A stretch of DNA of 64,000 nucleotides from CAJJDF01 sp965657945 (GTDB lineage Bacteria; Bacteroidota; Bacteroidia; Flavobacteriales_D; CAJJDF01), in contig CBFHPW010000006.1 in the NCBI GenBank assembly GCA_965657945.1, positions 34,475 through 98,474 on the forward strand, read 5' to 3'. How positions within the stretch are numbered: the first letter of the stretch is position 1; each line of letters begins with the position of its first letter. A program made the translations under genes and the position numbers. Shown piece after piece: positions 1-6,512 of the stretch. The notes beneath the pieces were generated by a model. It was not told where the DNA came from, searched no databases, and saw only the letters and a list, made by a program, of their open reading frames with translations.

Positions 1-366
1 CACAGCCTCTACTTCCTCCAATTCACTTATTCTGTTGTTTGGATCGGGAGTCATTGTCACCGCAATTACAACAGGAGATTGAAGAGGACGATTCTTAAGT
101 TTGTTAAATTTGACCTCATTGAATAAATCCCCTTTAAATTGTTCAGAATACAAATTGGATAAGAATGAAGACAATTCAGTTCTAGAGTCATTCATAAAAA
201 CTTGAAATCTCCAAGGTTGAGTTTTTCCATGTGTAGGAGCCCAAATTGCATTGTTTAATACGTCTTCAATAATTTCTTTGTGAATTTTTCTTTCCGTGTA
301 CTGTTCTGGATAGATAGTTCTTCTATTCTTTATTACCTCGGTAATTTCGCTCAAGTTGTACTTCAC
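1..366 (-). CDS. Nitroreductase family protein, C-terminus cut by window edge
   Basis: The first 122 residues are present; the gene runs off the left edge. The N-terminus contains the nitroreductase signature layout: an early Arg-Arg (IKNRRTIYPEQ) followed by AIWAPTHGKTQPWRFQVF, the FMN-binding 'AP..G..QPW.F' segment. Family members are homodimeric FMN enzymes that reduce nitro-aromatics, quinones or other substrates with NAD(P)H; the substrate cannot be told here. The start is taken as GTG at 366 because an in-frame TAA lies only 12 bases upstream and no ATG precedes the conserved region. Confidence 0.85.
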   Translation of the reverse strand, partial: MKYNLSEITEVIKNRRTIYPEQYTERKIHKEIIEDVLNNAIWAPTHGKTQPWRFQVFMNDSRTELSSFLSNLYSEQFKGDLFNEVKFNKLKNRPLQSPVVIAVTMTPDPNNRISELEEVEAV

Positions 367-442
367 TGTTCTTGTTTCTTAGATTATAGAGTAAAATTAA
401 GTAATCGAGAAGGATTTGTCAAAAGGAAATGGAACTATTCCT

Positions 443-1282
443 TTAGTTCCACAATATGCGAAGGTATGTCCCGAAGCTAGGGACAAATTTTTTGGCGTTT
501 TCTATATTCTCGACCAAATAAAGTGAGCCTTCAGTGAGCCTTTCGATATATTGACTATTCTTGGTCAGTCTACCCTCCAAACCAAAAGCAATCGTAAATT
601 TTTCATTCAATAAAAGCGTAACACCGTTGTCTAGAAACATGCCATAACCAAAACCATCTACACGCTGAACAGTCAAGCCAGCATTCTGTAGTCTCGTAAT
701 ATCATAGTTATCGGAACGAATTACCAATTCCTGGTTTTCTAACTGGATGTAATTAAAACCGATTCCTGGTGCTACAAAATAATTCAGTTTGGGCTGAATT
801 TCTATGTTTTTTTGAATTCCTAGTTTATATCCAAATCTTCTTTCTCTCGCATTTACTCGAGCTTGTTCAAATTCTCCTGTAAAGTTTCTAGGATTGTCCA
901 ATTCAATGACCAATGGTGTAGAAAAACGAATCATAGCAAGATCAAACTTCATGATAAAGGACCAAGTGGAGTTGACATCAAAACCGAGATAAACACCAGA
1001 AAAAAAAGAGGCAGGATATTCATTGTTCCCTGCATATTCCCATCCATTTATTGGGTAACCAAACTGATCCTGTAGTTTTTGACGAGTTTGAGGATTTGCA
1101 AGAATTCTTGAAACACCAAAAGGATGAGATCCATCTAAAAATTGAGCAGATTGGTTATTTGGGAAGTCAATTCCTAAATCAATTCCAAATCTAAATTTCT
1201 TGATTTTGGATTCTTGTTGACTAAAAAAAGTAAAATAACTTCCAGTAAATACAATTAATAGTTTGATTTTTATTCCCTTCAT
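443..1282 (-). CDS. Predicted outer-membrane beta-barrel protein
   Basis: 279 residues. An N-terminal signal peptide (MKGIKIKLLIVFTGSYFTFFSQ) precedes a body with alternating hydrophobic/polar beta-strand pattern, Gly/aromatic-rich turns (SFFSGVYLGFD, FGYKLGIQKN, GYGMFLDNGV) and a terminal aromatic-containing strand (FGTYLRILWN), as in small Bacteroidota porin-like barrels. No enzyme motif was recognised, so ligand and role are unknown. A TACTTTCG element at 1289-1296 (minus strand) resembles the -7 promoter box. It is divergent from the PEGA lipoprotein at 1362; the two genes share a 79-base intergenic region. Confidence 0.7.
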   Translation of the reverse strand: MKGIKIKLLIVFTGSYFTFFSQQESKIKKFRFGIDLGIDFPNNQSAQFLDGSHPFGVSRILANPQTRQKLQDQFGYPINGWEYAGNNEYPASFFSGVYLGFDVNSTWSFIMKFDLAMIRFSTPLVIELDNPRNFTGEFEQARVNARERRFGYKLGIQKNIEIQPKLNYFVAPGIGFNYIQLENQELVIRSDNYDITRLQNAGLTVQRVDGFGYGMFLDNGVTLLLNEKFTIAFGLEGRLTKNSQYIERLTEGSLYLVENIENAKKFVPSFGTYLRILWN

Positions 1283-1310
1283 TGATTTCGAAAGTACAAA
1301 ATCTATTGCT

Positions 1311-1339
1311 TTGAAACACGCTTTTTTTTATTAAGTTTG
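1311..1339 (+). promoter_or_regulatory. Bacteroidota-type promoter of the PEGA lipoprotein gene
   Basis: TTG at 1311-1313 and TAAGTTTG at 1332-1339 with an 18-base gap match the TTG / TAnnTTTG consensus for the primary sigma factor of Bacteroidota. The predicted transcript start is near 1346, giving a leader of about 16 bases before the ATG at 1362. Confidence 0.6.
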
Positions 1340-1361
1340 TTCCGTAACCGAATACTTTTTT

Positions 1362-2006
1362 ATGAAAAAACTGTTTCCCATTCTTGTGTTGGCGATGTCG
1401 TTAATAAGCTGTGCAACAATTTTAAGGAAGGATACTTTGCAAGAAGTGAACTTCCATACAAATCCGCCAAATGCCAGTATTTTTGTAGATGGTGAAAAAG
1501 TGGGGACTTCACCCATGACTTATTCGCTTGAAACAAGGAAAGAACACTCCATAGAATACCAACTCAAAGGATACCCAACTACTGTTTATTACTTGAAAGG
1601 GGAAGTTTTGCCAGAATATGTTGTTGGAGATATTATTATTGGCGGAGGTGTTTTAGGTTGGATACCAGTTTTGGTGGATAATCATACAAATAAATGGCGT
1701 GGGTTTGACCAATTCATAATTGATCAAAATGCCAGTTTTGGTGAAAAATTACCAATCCAAGATAAAGATGGAGATGGAATTGCTAATGACAAAGATGACT
1801 GTCCAACTGTGAAAGGGATTGCTGCCTTTAACGGCTGTCCAGATTCTGACGGAGATGGAATAAAAGACAGTGAAGATGTTTGTCCATCTACACCTGGTTT
1901 GGCGAAGTACAAAGGTTGTGCAGATACAGATGGGGATGGTGTTCCAGATAATTTCGATAAGTGCCCGAACGAAGCAGGAATGATAGAAGGATGTCCAAAG
2001 AAATGA
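1362..2006 (+). CDS. Lipoprotein with PEGA domain and thrombospondin type 3 repeats
   Basis: 214 residues. The lipobox (LISC, Cys17) ends a signal peptide, so the product is predicted to be a lipoprotein. Residues about 27-75 form a PEGA-type domain (VNFHTNPPNASIFVDGEKVGTSPMTY), a small beta-sandwich found in surface and envelope proteins. Residues about 130-214 contain three thrombospondin type 3 repeats (DKDGDGIANDKDDCP, DSDGDGIKDSEDVCP, DTDGDGVPDNFDKCP), whose Asp-rich loops bind calcium. OmpA-like proteins often carry such repeats before their peptidoglycan-binding domain, but here the protein stops right after them. Role unknown; structural calcium-binding surface protein is the inference. 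Confidence 0.8.
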   Translation: MKKLFPILVLAMSLISCATILRKDTLQEVNFHTNPPNASIFVDGEKVGTSPMTYSLETRKEHSIEYQLKGYPTTVYYLKGEVLPEYVVGDIIIGGGVLGWIPVLVDNHTNKWRGFDQFIIDQNASFGEKLPIQDKDGDGIANDKDDCPTVKGIAAFNGCPDSDGDGIKDSEDVCPSTPGLAKYKGCADTDGDGVPDNFDKCPNEAGMIEGCPKK

Positions 2007-2035
2007 ATTAAAAAAAAGTAAAATTGAGTTGAAAT

Positions 2036-2881
2036 TTACTCAATGACTAAACGGTAACCTATTCCCCTCACATTTAAAATCTTTATTTTCTCGTCACATT
2101 CCAATTTCTTTCTTAGTTTGGAAATATACACATCCAAAGTACGTCCGATATAACTTCCTTCATCAGACCAAATTGCATTAAGTAATAGTTCGCGTTCTAG
2201 TGTTTCGTTTAAATGCAAAAATAGCATCTTCAAAAGTTCATATTCTTTATTCGATAAAGTTCTTTCTTTCCCTTTGTACAAAAGTGTCATTCTTGCCTTA
2301 TTCAGCTTATAATTCCCAATTTTTAAGTATTGATTATTTTTGTTACTACGATATATTACTACAAGCAGAATACCCAATCCAACCAAAAATATCGAAACCA
2401 AAAACTGGAAAATCAGAGGGTTTTCTTTTGTTAATTTGCTGATACTAGAAAGCGAAATTGGAGTAAAATGGAATTCATAACATGATACAGGTAGAGCTCG
2501 TAATTTGCAGGGAAACTCCTCATCTAACTGAGACAAATCTGCCATATAACTATACACCACATCGTTCTGATTGCATTCCTTTACTTCAATTAAATACCCG
2601 CCATCAACTTCGTACCTTTCGAGGGTTTTAATAGCACAAAAAGCAAGTAAATCTGGTTCAAAAGAAAATAATCTATCAAAAGAAACTTCATAGCTATTTC
2701 CTGAATGATGAATAGGTAAAACGCGTGAATTGCTATCGCCTAGTTGCAACAAAAACTCATTTCCCACAGCTCTTAGAAATAACTGATGTTGCTGATCTAC
2801 AGATTGAGATGAACAGTTAACTATCATGAATATAGCTGTAAATAACCAGAGGCAAAGATGCTTAGAGACAATAGTTTTCAT
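2036..2881 (-). CDS. Membrane-tethered transcriptional regulator with C-terminal OmpR-type winged helix
   Basis: 281 residues. A signal-like N-terminus (residues 1-26) is followed by an exported-looking region to about residue 155, a single membrane segment at about 158-178 (FLVSIFLVGLGILLVVIY), and a cytoplasmic C-terminal winged helix-turn-helix of the Trans_reg_C family (about 190-281: LSNKEYELLKMLF ... TLDVYISKLRKKL ... VRGIGYRLV). No kinase or receiver domain is present, so it is a one-component transmembrane regulator. The topology is the reverse of ToxR, whose DNA-binding domain is N-terminal. It is divergent from the secreted-protein gene at 3019, and a tandem decamer repeat between them is a likely operator. 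Signal and targets are unknown. Confidence 0.8.
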   Translation of the reverse strand: MKTIVSKHLCLWLFTAIFMIVNCSSQSVDQQHQLFLRAVGNEFLLQLGDSNSRVLPIHHSGNSYEVSFDRLFSFEPDLLAFCAIKTLERYEVDGGYLIEVKECNQNDVVYSYMADLSQLDEEFPCKLRALPVSCYEFHFTPISLSSISKLTKENPLIFQFLVSIFLVGLGILLVVIYRSNKNNQYLKIGNYKLNKARMTLLYKGKERTLSNKEYELLKMLFLHLNETLERELLLNAIWSDEGSYIGRTLDVYISKLRKKLECDEKIKILNVRGIGYRLVIE

Positions 2882-2938
2882 AGTTCAAAGCTATTAGTTT
2901 AAGTAATATAATAAAACCAAGTTTATTCAATTTACGGG

Positions 2939-2968
2939 TTATTTTACATTATTTTACAGTCTTTTAAG
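2939..2968. promoter_or_regulatory. Tandem decamer direct repeat, candidate operator for the adjacent regulator
   Basis: TTATTTTACA occurs twice head-to-tail without a gap (2939-2948 and 2949-2958). A third, degenerate decamer GTCTTTTAAG follows at 2959-2968 and matches at six of ten positions. The array ends two bases before a TATATTTTG box (2970-2978), close to the TAnnTTTG consensus, that could serve the plus-strand gene. OmpR/PhoB-type winged helices bind direct repeats with a period of 10-11 bases, so the neighbouring regulator is the natural candidate. This is inference from spacing and position. Confidence 0.5.
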
Positions 2969-3018
2969 CTATATTTTGGTTCTAAGTGTTAGATTCATTT
3001 CAAATCAACTCTATCCTT

Positions 3019-3912
3019 ATGAAAAACAAAAAACAAATACTGCTATTTTTTTTATTGGTTTCTTCGATTTTCACTTGCGCTCAGTCAGAACAAACAGCTC
3101 AAGAAAAGAAAGAAAAAGTTATCCAATTAAAACCCCATAAATATGGTGGATGGTACTGTCCTGACAACCTCACTGGTTTTCCTGCCGTTGATTTTAATAA
3201 ATGGAACAAAGTCCCCGTAATAGCAAATAGACTTCCTACAAAAAAAGAAGTTGAAACGGAGGCCTCTCTTATTTATATAGATGCTAAGGAATATCCAACT
3301 GCTCAAGCAATTGAAATAAAGCTGCCACAGCTAGCCACTTTTTACAATATCAATACACGAAGAAATGAATTGGTTATAGTGATCCAAGCGATTTCAATTG
3401 GAAATGACTCAATTGTTGGTTTTAGATACTTAAATGGAGGAAATGGCAGTGCAAGAATAGAGGAGGTAAAGTTCCTTGAAAACGTTCAAACTAGTGGTTT
3501 GGTAAATAGTAAATTTGTGTCCTTAGATATGACAATTAGAGCAAGTGAAGATAAAATCTGGAAGGTGTTAACGGACACTTCCTATATTCAAATATTATCT
3601 CCTATTTTCGATAAAAATAAAACTCTAAAAAAGAAGTGGAGAAGCCAAACGAACATGAATTACGCTTACTCGTATAGTGGTATTAAAAAAGCACAGTTTG
3701 GAGGTAAACACTTTGGTAGTTTTTATATTCAAAACGATTATGAAACTTTAAATTATTCTGAAAAGATTTTCATCTCGCAGAATAACCTAGCCGAATTTTC
3801 CAAAGTTCAATTAGTTTTCGGTCCATTCCTTAAGGATTTCGATAAACAAGAAATCATGTTAACTCAATGGTTAGCAAGAGTAAAATTACTAAGCGAAGTT
3901 CAAACAGATTAA
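3019..3912 (+). CDS. Secreted protein of unknown function with possible SRPBCC/START-like C-terminal region
   Basis: 297 residues from the ATG at 3019; a GTG 33 bases upstream would only add residues in front of a good signal peptide (MKNKKQILLFFLLVSSIFTCAQS). Residues about 35-155 include a conserved-looking GGWYCPDNLTGFPAVD segment. From about 165 the sequence VSLDMTIRASEDKIWKVLTD resembles the first strand and helix of SRPBCC/START folds, which bind hydrophobic ligands, but no ligand residues can be named. It has its own promoter region and is divergent from the membrane regulator at 2036-2881, which may control it. I do not recognise the family with confidence. Confidence 0.55.
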   Translation: MKNKKQILLFFLLVSSIFTCAQSEQTAQEKKEKVIQLKPHKYGGWYCPDNLTGFPAVDFNKWNKVPVIANRLPTKKEVETEASLIYIDAKEYPTAQAIEIKLPQLATFYNINTRRNELVIVIQAISIGNDSIVGFRYLNGGNGSARIEEVKFLENVQTSGLVNSKFVSLDMTIRASEDKIWKVLTDTSYIQILSPIFDKNKTLKKKWRSQTNMNYAYSYSGIKKAQFGGKHFGSFYIQNDYETLNYSEKIFISQNNLAEFSKVQLVFGPFLKDFDKQEIMLTQWLARVKLLSEVQTD

Positions 3913-3940
3913 AAAAAAAGGCTCCACTTTCTTGGAACCC
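3911..3940 (-). terminator. Intrinsic terminator of pckA
   Basis: On the minus strand GGTTCC pairs with GGAGCC (one G-U pair) around an 8-base loop and is followed by nine T. It lies 25 bases past the pckA stop. On the plus strand the same stem would contain a C-A mismatch and a shorter T run, so it serves mainly the minus strand. Confidence 0.7.
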
Positions 3941-3964
3941 TTTTAAGTTGATGTATTAGATTGG

Positions 3965-5581
3965 TTAGACGATTACTGCCTTTGAATTTGGAGCAGCAGC
4001 CATAATTTCTTCATTTGCGGCATCCTCGAACTTCTTGAAGTTTTCAACAAAATTACCAGCTAAATTACTTGCTTTGGCGTCATACGCTGATTTATCTGCC
4101 CACGTATTTTTAGGGTGAAGCATTTCCGTAGGTACGTTCTCACATTCGTTTGGCATGGCCAGCCCGAATACTTCATGAGTTGTGTACTCTACATTCTCCA
4201 ACTTCCCTTCTAAAGCAGCTGTAATCATGGCTCTGGTATACTTCAATTTAATTCTGCTTCCTACTCCATATTCTCCACCGGACCATCCTGTGTTAATTAG
4301 CCAAACCTTTACACCAGTCTCCTCAATCTTTTTTCCAAGCATTTCTGCGTACTTGGTTGGATGTAACGGCAAAAATGGAGCTCCAAAACATGCTGAAAAA
4401 ACTGTTTGCGGCTCAGTTACTCCTGCTTCAGTACCTGCCACTTTCGCTGTATACCCCGAAATAAAATGATACATTGCTTGTCCAGGTGTTAACTTAGAAA
4501 TTGGAGGTAATACTCCGAACGCATCAGCTGTTAGGAAAAAGATATTTTTTGGAATTCCTCCTTTTGAAGGAACCATAATATTATCGATGTGGTGAATAGG
4601 ATACGATACTCGTGTGTTTTGAGTAATTGCAGTGTCACTGTAATCTGGAGTTGAAGTTCCTTCTTGGAACCCAATATTTTCCAAAATTGCACCAAATTTT
4701 ATTGCATTATAAATCTGTGGCTCTTGCTCTTCTGTTAAGTCAATTGTCTTGGCATAACATCCACCTTCAAAATTAAAAACACTGTCTTTTGACCATCCGT
4801 GCTCGTCATCTCCAATTAGCCTTCTATTTGGATCAGAAGATAAGGTGGTTTTTCCTGTTCCTGAGAGCCCAAAAAACACGGCAGTATCACCATCTTTTCC
4901 CACATTAGCTGAACAGTGCATTGATAGCGTGTTTTTTTCGTGAGGCAAAATGAAATTCAAAACAGAGAAAATTCCTTTTTTGATTTCACCAGTATATCCA
5001 GTTCCACCGATAATTATCATCTTTTTAGTGAAATTTACCACCGCAAAATTATGCTGTCTCGTGCCGTCTTCAGCAGCAACAGCCATCATTCCAGGAGCAT
5101 TTATTACATACCACTCAGGGTTGAAGTTTTCTAGCTCAGCTTTTTCTGGTCTTAAGAACATGTTACTAGCAAACATATTTGACCAAGGAAACTCTGTGAT
5201 AACTCTTAGATTTAGTCTGTAGTCTTCATCAGCGCATGCGTATGCATCACGCACAAACACTTCTTTTCCAGCTAAGTAATCATTAATTTTAGCGTGTAGC
5301 TTATCAAAGTTTTCAGGGGTAAATTTGATATTAATATCTCCCCACCATACTGATTCTTCGGTTTTGTCATCACAAACAATGAATCTATCCTTAGGTGATC
5401 TACCTGTAAACTCACCTGTATTTATTACAAGTGCACCAGTGTCTGACAATTTTCCTTGTCCCAAATCTATGGTTTTTTGAGTCAATTCTTCTGGTGTAAG
5501 ATTCCAATGAGCTTTGTCAATTTTTCCAAGCCCAAGTTCTTTGAGGTTTGAAGTGTTAGGTACTAATCCTAATTCATTCAT
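3965..5581 (-). CDS. pckA: Phosphoenolpyruvate carboxykinase (ATP)
   Basis: 538 residues, close to the usual 540. It converts oxaloacetate and ATP to phosphoenolpyruvate, CO2 and ADP, the first committed step of gluconeogenesis. The kinase-1a P-loop GLSGTGKTTL is at residues 238-247, followed by the metal-binding IGDDEHGW motif; the oxaloacetate-site segment FTGRSPKDRFIV lies near residue 60, as in the ATP-dependent (not GTP) family. It starts at ATG with a TAATTTTG box at 5608-5615 as likely promoter, and ends at an intrinsic terminator. It is transcribed apart from the DUF423/DUF3467 genes upstream (129-base gap). Confidence 0.97.
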   Translation of the reverse strand: MNELGLVPNTSNLKELGLGKIDKAHWNLTPEELTQKTIDLGQGKLSDTGALVINTGEFTGRSPKDRFIVCDDKTEESVWWGDINIKFTPENFDKLHAKINDYLAGKEVFVRDAYACADEDYRLNLRVITEFPWSNMFASNMFLRPEKAELENFNPEWYVINAPGMMAVAAEDGTRQHNFAVVNFTKKMIIIGGTGYTGEIKKGIFSVLNFILPHEKNTLSMHCSANVGKDGDTAVFFGLSGTGKTTLSSDPNRRLIGDDEHGWSKDSVFNFEGGCYAKTIDLTEEQEPQIYNAIKFGAILENIGFQEGTSTPDYSDTAITQNTRVSYPIHHIDNIMVPSKGGIPKNIFFLTADAFGVLPPISKLTPGQAMYHFISGYTAKVAGTEAGVTEPQTVFSACFGAPFLPLHPTKYAEMLGKKIEETGVKVWLINTGWSGGEYGVGSRIKLKYTRAMITAALEGKLENVEYTTHEVFGLAMPNECENVPTEMLHPKNTWADKSAYDAKASNLAGNFVENFKKFEDAANEEIMAAAPNSKAVIV

Positions 5582-5607
5582 AAATTTTCTTTTTTGAAAT
5601 TATGAAA

Positions 5608-5615
5608 CAAAATTA
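5608..5615 (-). promoter_or_regulatory. -7 promoter box of pckA
   Basis: TAATTTTG on the minus strand, 27 bases before the pckA ATG, matches TAnnTTTG. No clear TTG element is seen at the expected distance, so the assignment is tentative. Confidence 0.35.
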
Positions 5616-5710
5616 CTGCTAATTCTAGTATTATACTCTTAATTAAGATATGTTTTTCCACAAATAGTTCGAGTTTTCCACTAATTGTAAAGTGTACAAT
5701 TACCTATAAA

Positions 5711-6091
5711 TTAATCATTTTTAATTAATTTATAGAGCAACAAAATAACTGCCAAAATCATTAATAAGCCTCCAATTGGGGTTACAGGCCATACATAACT
5801 TGATACTCCCGATTGATAAAAAAGGCTAATCGCGTAAAGCGAAAAACTAAAACAACATGCCCCAATAACAAAGAATAAAGCCGGTAATTTTATGGAAAAA
5901 TTAAATGCATTGTAGTTCAACCCTAAAATCAACAGAACTATACCTGCATAAAACTGATAATCAACTCCAGTTCTTAAAGATTTAAGCTGTTTTGGTTCCA
6001 ATACGTTTTCAAAGTAATGAGCACCAAAAGCACCCATAACTATTGCAAATGCAATAAAAATTAATCCAATAATTGTCGTGCTTTTATTCAC
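5711..6091 (-). CDS. DUF423 family small membrane protein
   Basis: 126 residues from GTG at 6091. A TTG at 6127 would extend it by 12 residues and overlap the DUF3467 gene by 26 bases. The GTG start is preferred because family members begin a few residues before the first membrane helix. The signature GAFGAHYF at the end of helix 1 and the DYQFYAGIVLL segment mark DUF423 (YwdK/YgdD-type), with four predicted membrane helices and a usual length of about 120-130 residues. Function of the family is unknown. It follows DUF3467 by ten bases, so the two are probably co-transcribed. Confidence 0.85.
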   Translation of the reverse strand: MNKSTTIIGLIFIAFAIVMGAFGAHYFENVLEPKQLKSLRTGVDYQFYAGIVLLILGLNYNAFNFSIKLPALFFVIGACCFSFSLYAISLFYQSGVSSYVWPVTPIGGLLMILAVILLLYKLIKND

Positions 6092-6101
6092 AGAAAAAGT
6101 A

Positions 6102-6428
6102 TTAGGCTTGAGTTGTCGGTCCTCCAAAGTTCATAGGTATTCCACCACCTTGATTTCCATTATCAAGGTCTTTTATCACACCATGTTGGCTTTCGTACTT
6201 TCCAATATTATCAACCAAAGCTTTCATCAATCTTTTGGCATGTTGTGGAGTTAGTAAAATTCTCGATTTTACTTTCGCTTTGGGAGTTCCTGGCATCATC
6301 CTTACAAAATCCACCACAAATTCTGCCGGTGAGTGAGTAATAATGGCCAAGTTGGAATAAATTCCATCAGCAATTTCTTCTGATAATTCAATATTAATTT
6401 GGTTTGGGTCTTGATTTTGATCTTCCAT
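6102..6428 (-). CDS. DUF3467 family protein
   Basis: 108 residues, no signal peptide. The sequence INIELSEEIADGIYSNLAIITHSPAEFVVDFVRMMPG followed by KVKSRILLTPQHAKRLMKALVDNI is the DUF3467 signature. The C-terminal 25 residues are Gly/Asn/Pro-rich and probably disordered. The gene is found just after rpoC in many Bacteroidota; here a strong terminator separates them, so it may rely on readthrough or its own promoter. Function is unknown; the conserved link with RNA polymerase genes is suggestive only. Confidence 0.88.
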   Translation of the reverse strand: MEDQNQDPNQINIELSEEIADGIYSNLAIITHSPAEFVVDFVRMMPGTPKAKVKSRILLTPQHAKRLMKALVDNIGKYESQHGVIKDLDNGNQGGGIPMNFGGPTTQA

Positions 6429-6454
6429 TGTCAGTTTATTTTGAATATAAAGTT

Positions 6455-6488
6455 AAAAAAAAAAGCCTTCCCGAAATCTCGAGAAGGC
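6455..6488 (-). terminator. Intrinsic terminator of the rpoB-rpoC operon
   Basis: A 9-base-pair stem (GCCTTCTCG / CGGGAAGGC on the minus strand, one G-U pair) with a 6-base loop is followed by ten T. It starts 24 bases past the rpoC stop. Confidence 0.88.
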
Positions 6489-6512
6489 AATCTTAGTGTA
6501 TCTTGTTTTTAA

